The translations under genes were made by a program, and so were the position numbers. From CAMLJR01 sp964631955 (GTDB lineage: Bacteria > Pseudomonadota > Gammaproteobacteria > Pseudomonadales > CAMLJR01), in contig CAZWBA010000005.1 of assembly GCA_964631955.1 (NCBI GenBank), positions 124,001 to 188,000 on the forward strand: DNA of 64,000 nucleotides. The letters run 5' to 3'. This document shows, piece after piece, positions 59,841 to 64,000 of the stretch (position 1 is the stretch's first letter; every line of letters starts with the position of its first letter). A model generated the notes under the pieces. It did not search any database. It was given only the letters and a program-made list of their open reading frames with translations, and was not told where the DNA came from.

Positions 59841-62800
59841 TTACGCACGCGGCCACGCCGCATCTTCGAGCCAGCGCTCGATGACGGCCGCAGGCTCTGG
59901 CCTGCTGATGAAATATCCCTGCGCTTCGTCGCAGCCCATCTCGCGCAGCATCTTCAGCGCCTCGCCATTCTCGACGCCTTCGGCAATGACCACGAGCTTC
60001 AGATTGTGCGCGAGCGCGATGGTCGATTTCACTATCGTCGCGTCCTGTTCGTTGCGCACCATATCCATCACGAATGTCCGGTCGATTTTCAATGCCTGAA
60101 TCGGCAATTGCCGCAAATAGGCCAGCGACGAATAACCCGTGCCAAAATCATCGATCGAAAATTTGATACCCAGCCGCGCCAGTCCTTCGATCAGTTTCGC
60201 GGCGCCCATCGGATCGTGCATCAGCGCAGTCTCGGTAATCTCCAGTTCGAGCAGACCCGGATCGGCTTCGTACTGATCGATCATCTCGCGCAGGCGAACG
60301 AAACACTGTTCGTTGATCAGATTGCGCGCGGACAGATTCACCGCAATCGAATAACGCAATCCCCGCTGCGACCATTTGCGCAATTGCAGCAATGCCTGCT
60401 CAAGCACCGCCAGCGTCAGCGCATGAATGACGTCGCTCATTTCCGCCAGCGGCAGAAAGACGCCGGGCAGCAGTAATCCGCGTTGCGGATGCTGCCAGCG
60501 CACCAGCGCTTCGAAACCTGCGATTTCGCCCGTAGCCAGATTCAGGCGCGGTTGATAATGCAGCACCAGCTGATCGTGAATGATCGCCGCGCGCAATTCC
60601 TGCATCAAAGCCAGCCGCTCCGGCGTATAGGAGTCGAATTGACGATCGTAATACACATAACCGCTGCCATTGCGCTTGGCCTCGTACATGGCCACGTCCG
60701 CCAGCCGCAGAAGCGCGGACCCGCTTTCGCCCTGCTGGGGAAACGATGCCGCACCGATCGAACCGCCGATTTCGAGCACCACATCATCGACCGCAAATGG
60801 CTGGCGCAACAAATCCAGCAACGTGTCTGCGGTCTGGTGCAATTCCGGCAAGGTGGTTTCGCGCAACAGAATCGCGAATTCATCGCCGCCAGGCCGGCAC
60901 AGCAAAACATTTCTCTCCTTCATTGCATTCGCGAAACGCTGAGCAAGCGCAATCAGCAATCGATCGCCGACGAGATGTCCCAGGGTATCGTTGACCTCCT
61001 TGAAACGATCGAGATCGAGCAGCATCAGCCCGCTGATATGCGCTTGATCGACGGAGAGCGTTTCCAGTTCGCGCTGCAGCAACGAACGATTGGCAAGTCC
61101 GGTGAGAGAATCGTGTGTCGCCTGATACTCCATGCGCGCGATAAACAAAACATTCGACAGCGCCATCGACACGGCTTTGCCTATCGCCAATAGATCGGCT
61201 CTCAGATCGTCGCTGAATTCGATAACATCGCGATACTCGAGCGTGATCATGCCGATACGCTCTTCCTCACCCCGCAACCAGAGGTAAACGATGGATTGCG
61301 TGCCGCGATCGCGCATCATCTCCCGCTTTTTTTCGCTCGTCGGCAGCGTATCGATATCGGTGACGATCCCGATATCGGGATCGGAAAAATCGTCCAGAAT
61401 CCGCTGGTGAAAAGGCCCGCTGGCCAGATGAATGTGGCCGTGCCCATCGCGCTCGGCAATCATGCGCACGACACGCGTGGCGGCATCGAACACGAAGAAA
61501 CGCACGAGCGGTACCGCCTCCTGTTCGGAGAGCACTTCGACGCTCGCGCACGCCACCGATTCGATATCGCGCAAACCGTAGATACGCGCAGCGATGCGAT
61601 TGATTCGCGACAGGCGTTCGTTGCTGATTCGCAACGCGGCTTCGATGGCCTTGCGCTCGCTGATGTCATGCACCGTCGCGAGCAGATGCGGTTCCTCGTT
61701 GAAGGTAATAAAACTCAGCGTCACTTCGGCATCAAATAACGTGCCGTCGGCACGCTGATATTGCCATTCAAAAAATTGCTGCTCGCCTTTTTCGGCCACC
61801 GCAATGATATGGGCGAAATCGGTGGACGGTCGCCCGTCGGGTTGAAATTCCGGCGAGAATCGCCCGGTCGTTTCGCCGATGATCTGCTCGCGTGTACACG
61901 CGAACATGTCGAGCGTACGTGCATTGCAATCGATGGCATAGCGGCCGCGGCCCAGCAACACCGCATCGTTGACATTGTTGAACAATAAACGATAACGCTG
62001 TTCGTTTTCGCGCAATATGCGTTCGTGCGTCACGTCGACGAAGGTGCCGAATACCGCGATGGGCATGCCGTCGATATCGCGCTCGCTCACCCACGCGCAC
62101 GCGACCCAGACATTTTGATGATTGCGCAATAAACGCAGCTCGGCTTCCGAACGTTCACCACTGACGCCGACCATATTCAATTTGTCGAGCATGACGGCGC
62201 GGTCATCGACATGCACAAAGCGCTGCCAGCCATCGCCATAGGCTGCTTTGGCATCGCTGCGCGTCAAATGCTCCCAATGCGGATTCGCATAATCGCAATG
62301 GCCGTTGAGATCGAACTTGAGGATTGCAATCGGTAAATTATCGGCAACGAAACTCAGCCAGTGTTCGTTGCGCCGCAATTCGGCATACGTAATCAATTGC
62401 GCAATCAAATCGGCGATCGACGCGATGAACCAGCTCTCGCTGGCCGACCAGATGCGAATCGCATCGTATTCGGATACCGACAAAATCCCCCAGCTCTTGC
62501 TGGCGACATGAACGGTGCTGTTGAGGATTGCCTTGATATCGGGGCCGATCAAACCCCTGACAATGAACTCGCGAAAACCCGGATGCTGCTGAATGTCGGA
62601 AACCGCTTCGACGTGCACTGTCTCGTAACGGCGAAAATGCTCCGGATAATCTGCGCACGAAATTTCCGCACCGTGATTGAAGGAGCGATCGATGCCATCG
62701 TATCCCATCATCAGGGTCAGGCGATCGAGCGTCGGTGAAAACGACCACAGCCACGTGCGCCGTGTTTTCAGCGCATCGTTGACCACGACAAGAATCTTGC

Positions 62801-62918
62801 GCAAAGCTTCATCGAGCGGAGCTGTCCACAATTGGCTGTCGCGCATTAATTTGAGATAGACATCGGCGAGCGGATGTTGCTGAAGCTCGCTCGCCTCGCC
62901 ATTCCCGTTCAGCATCAT
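59841..62918 (-). CDS. GAF/PAS/PAS/GAF-GGDEF-EAL signalling protein
   Basis: A 1025-residue soluble c-di-GMP enzyme. In order: GAF-like (about 20-190), PAS (about 195-300), PAS (about 310-430), GAF-like (about 440-605), GGDEF domain with RPGGDEFAILL (about 675-681) and EAL domain with FEALVRWQHP (about 800), ELEITET, IDDFGTGYSSLAYL and VIAEGVE. Both catalytic motifs look intact, so it could make and degrade c-di-GMP; sensor ligands are unknown. The start at ATG 62918 (ATG 62915 is an alternative) has GGGATT upstream. It is divergent from the YgiM-like gene. Confidence 0.93.
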   Translation of the reverse strand: MMLNGNGEASELQQHPLADVYLKLMRDSQLWTAPLDEALRKILVVVNDALKTRRTWLWSFSPTLDRLTLMMGYDGIDRSFNHGAEISCADYPEHFRRYETVHVEAVSDIQQHPGFREFIVRGLIGPDIKAILNSTVHVASKSWGILSVSEYDAIRIWSASESWFIASIADLIAQLITYAELRRNEHWLSFVADNLPIAILKFDLNGHCDYANPHWEHLTRSDAKAAYGDGWQRFVHVDDRAVMLDKLNMVGVSGERSEAELRLLRNHQNVWVACAWVSERDIDGMPIAVFGTFVDVTHERILRENEQRYRLLFNNVNDAVLLGRGRYAIDCNARTLDMFACTREQIIGETTGRFSPEFQPDGRPSTDFAHIIAVAEKGEQQFFEWQYQRADGTLFDAEVTLSFITFNEEPHLLATVHDISERKAIEAALRISNERLSRINRIAARIYGLRDIESVACASVEVLSEQEAVPLVRFFVFDAATRVVRMIAERDGHGHIHLASGPFHQRILDDFSDPDIGIVTDIDTLPTSEKKREMMRDRGTQSIVYLWLRGEEERIGMITLEYRDVIEFSDDLRADLLAIGKAVSMALSNVLFIARMEYQATHDSLTGLANRSLLQRELETLSVDQAHISGLMLLDLDRFKEVNDTLGHLVGDRLLIALAQRFANAMKERNVLLCRPGGDEFAILLRETTLPELHQTADTLLDLLRQPFAVDDVVLEIGGSIGAASFPQQGESGSALLRLADVAMYEAKRNGSGYVYYDRQFDSYTPERLALMQELRAAIIHDQLVLHYQPRLNLATGEIAGFEALVRWQHPQRGLLLPGVFLPLAEMSDVIHALTLAVLEQALLQLRKWSQRGLRYSIAVNLSARNLINEQCFVRLREMIDQYEADPGLLELEITETALMHDPMGAAKLIEGLARLGIKFSIDDFGTGYSSLAYLRQLPIQALKIDRTFVMDMVRNEQDATIVKSTIALAHNLKLVVIAEGVENGEALKMLREMGCDEAQGYFISRPEPAAVIERWLEDAAWPRA

Positions 62919-63072
62919 TGTTAATCCCGGTCGCGTACGCGGACCATCATTAATGAAAAACGTAATTGATGGAAAAACATCATCTTACTGCGAAACGTGC
63001 ACTACTCGACATTTGTAGCCGAGTCCTTCAACAACCGCCAGTTTATTCGCTCATCCTTGTCCGTATGGGTTG

Positions 63073-63100
63073 TTGTCAATCGCGATTCTCCGTTTAATAT
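63073..63100 (+). promoter_or_regulatory. candidate promoter of the YgiM-like gene
   Basis: TTGTCA (63073-63078) and TAATAT (63095-63100) with a 16-bp spacer. The -35 box is a five-of-six match and the -10 box a four-of-six match. It is 70 bp before the TTG start. Confidence 0.4.
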
Positions 63101-63169
63101 GACGCACCGATCTATTGAAACCGATTTCGCCAGGCGCGATGCAAACCCATCGATCATAAGAGGTGATTC

Positions 63170-63916
63170 TTGAAACGATTCCTGCGAACCGCAGTATGTT
63201 TTTATCTGCTGCCGTGTATCACGCTGCCGTTTGCCATTTCACTGCATGCGGCCCCGGCCGATGGCAGACCGCGCAACGCGGGTGAAGAAAATGTCGGCGA
63301 GCAGAACGCGGAAAAACAAACGCGCTATGTGCGCGACTCCATTACGCTGCCCTTGCGCCAGACGCAGAGCGTCGAAAGCGCGATTGTTCATCCGGGTGTA
63401 TCGAGCGGCACGCTGCTCACGATTGTCAGGGAAAGCAGCGGCTTTACACGCGTGCGCACGAAAGAAGGTGTCGAAGGCTGGATTGCATCCCGTCATTTGA
63501 TTGCCGAACCGACTGCACGCATGCAGCTCGACCAGCTCAATGCCGAACTCGGAAACCTGCGCAAAGCCAATGCCCGGCTTGAGCAGGAACAGGCGAATGT
63601 ACCGACCGATCAACGGCTCGCTGCGCAACAGCTGACGCAGTTGCGCAGCGACAATTCGCGCCTGCAGGAAGAATTGCAGACACTGCAGCAGGCGCCGGAT
63701 AACGCCATTCAACTCGCACAGGAAAATATCGAGCTGAAAAAGAGCAATAACACCATGCAGTCGCAAATCGTCGAGGCGAATAAAACCATTACCGAGCTGC
63801 AGCGCGCACAGAATTACACGCTGTTTCGCGAAGGCGCGATCGCGGTCATTGCCGGAGCGATATTGACTGTATTGATTCCGCGCCTGAAACCCAGGAAACG
63901 CTCGGAGTGGGCATAA
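63170..63916 (+). CDS. YgiM-like SH3 domain protein with coiled coil (TIGR04211-like)
   Basis: A 248-residue exported protein: signal peptide (about 1-28, ends HAA), bacterial SH3 domain (about 52-112, RYVRDSITLPLRQTQS, GWIASRHL), long coiled coil (about 115-215, LNAELGNLRKANARLEQEQ) and a single C-terminal membrane helix (about 220-240) with a short basic tail. This is the YgiM/TIGR04211 layout, an inner-membrane-anchored periplasmic protein. Translation appears to start at TTG 63170 behind AGAGGTG; no ATG exists near the conserved start. Confidence 0.85.
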   Translation: MKRFLRTAVCFYLLPCITLPFAISLHAAPADGRPRNAGEENVGEQNAEKQTRYVRDSITLPLRQTQSVESAIVHPGVSSGTLLTIVRESSGFTRVRTKEGVEGWIASRHLIAEPTARMQLDQLNAELGNLRKANARLEQEQANVPTDQRLAAQQLTQLRSDNSRLQEELQTLQQAPDNAIQLAQENIELKKSNNTMQSQIVEANKTITELQRAQNYTLFREGAIAVIAGAILTVLIPRLKPRKRSEWA

Positions 63917-63962
63917 GAGTGAAGATGACCGTAAATCCGACCGGCATGAGCGACACCTTGTT

Positions 63963-64000
63963 ATGACCAGCGCATCATCGACCACCGCACCATCGACCAC
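63963..64000 (+). CDS. possible start of a further gene (truncated by window edge)
   Basis: An ATG at 63963 opens a frame (MTSASSTTAPST) to the window edge with Ser/Thr-rich residues. No ribosome binding site is evident and only 12 codons are visible, so identity cannot be judged. Confidence 0.2.
   Translation, partial: MTSASSTTAPST

Overview
This is a gammaproteobacterial chromosome segment, probably from a lineage near Pseudomonadales/Cellvibrionales. The block ihfB-rpsA-cmk-aroA-tyrA-hisC-pheA-serC-gyrA, followed by a TRZ/ATZ hydrolase, ubiG, mupP and a yciK-type reductase, has the same order as in Pseudomonas aeruginosa. One difference is that tyrA and aroA are two separate genes here, whereas Pseudomonas has them fused. 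LpxH, LapA/LapB, lipoproteins and a general porin show a Gram-negative envelope. Coding is dense and moderately GC-rich, except at the extreme left end.

Layout. 1-448: AT-rich DNA with an unidentified gene running off the left edge, lying against the 3' end of tRNA-His (possible island boundary). 449-842: tRNA-Pro/Arg/His operon on the minus strand with a near-consensus promoter. 0.9-7.1 kb: folD, a glutaredoxin, cysS and glnS, ppiB, lpxH. 7.2-10.7 kb: miaE, then a three-gene operon for a DUF1289 protein, a metalloprotease-like lipoprotein and a small lipoprotein. 11-13.6 kb: acnB with promoter and terminator. 13.7-19.3 kb: a beta-glucan locus with a GH17 membrane protein, DedA, and a GH17-GT2 NdvB-like synthase. 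19.2-24.8 kb: DHH phosphoesterase, HPP-CBS protein, ComEA-like protein, pyrF, lapB, lapA, ihfB. 24.9-36 kb: rpsA with a three-hairpin leader, the aromatic/histidine/serine amino-acid genes, and gyrA. 36.3-42.1 kb: mtaD-like hydrolase (lacking a key Asp), ubiG, mupP, SDR, OPT transporter. 42.2-42.5 kb: tRNA-Val and tRNA-Asp. 42.7-46.2 kb: queD, a convergent intergenic region carrying a DnaA-box cluster, unknown genes, and a porin preceded by an apparent Pho box. 46.2-50.1 kb: moxR-DUF58-tgpA operon. 50.3-52.6 kb: a two-repeat secreted protein, a HIT protein, ribosomal protein THX, a dienelactone hydrolase. 52.8-62.9 kb: diguanylate cyclase, rluB-scpB-scpA, yciO, rnm, a VC0807-like protein, YciI, and a large GAF/PAS/GGDEF/EAL protein. 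63.2-63.9 kb: a YgiM-like SH3 protein.

Functional picture. Most of the window is housekeeping: translation, aromatic and pyrimidine synthesis, TCA cycle, LPS control, chromosome condensation and topology. The accessory points of most interest are: the six-site DnaA-box cluster around an AT-rich core at 43.1-43.4 kb, which sits between two convergent genes and so is unlikely to be a promoter; the putative PhoB-controlled porin and its secreted partner; the paired GH17 glucan genes; the Asp-to-Gly change in the mtaD-like deaminase; and the foreign-looking left edge. No CRISPR array, insertion sequence or phage module was recognised.
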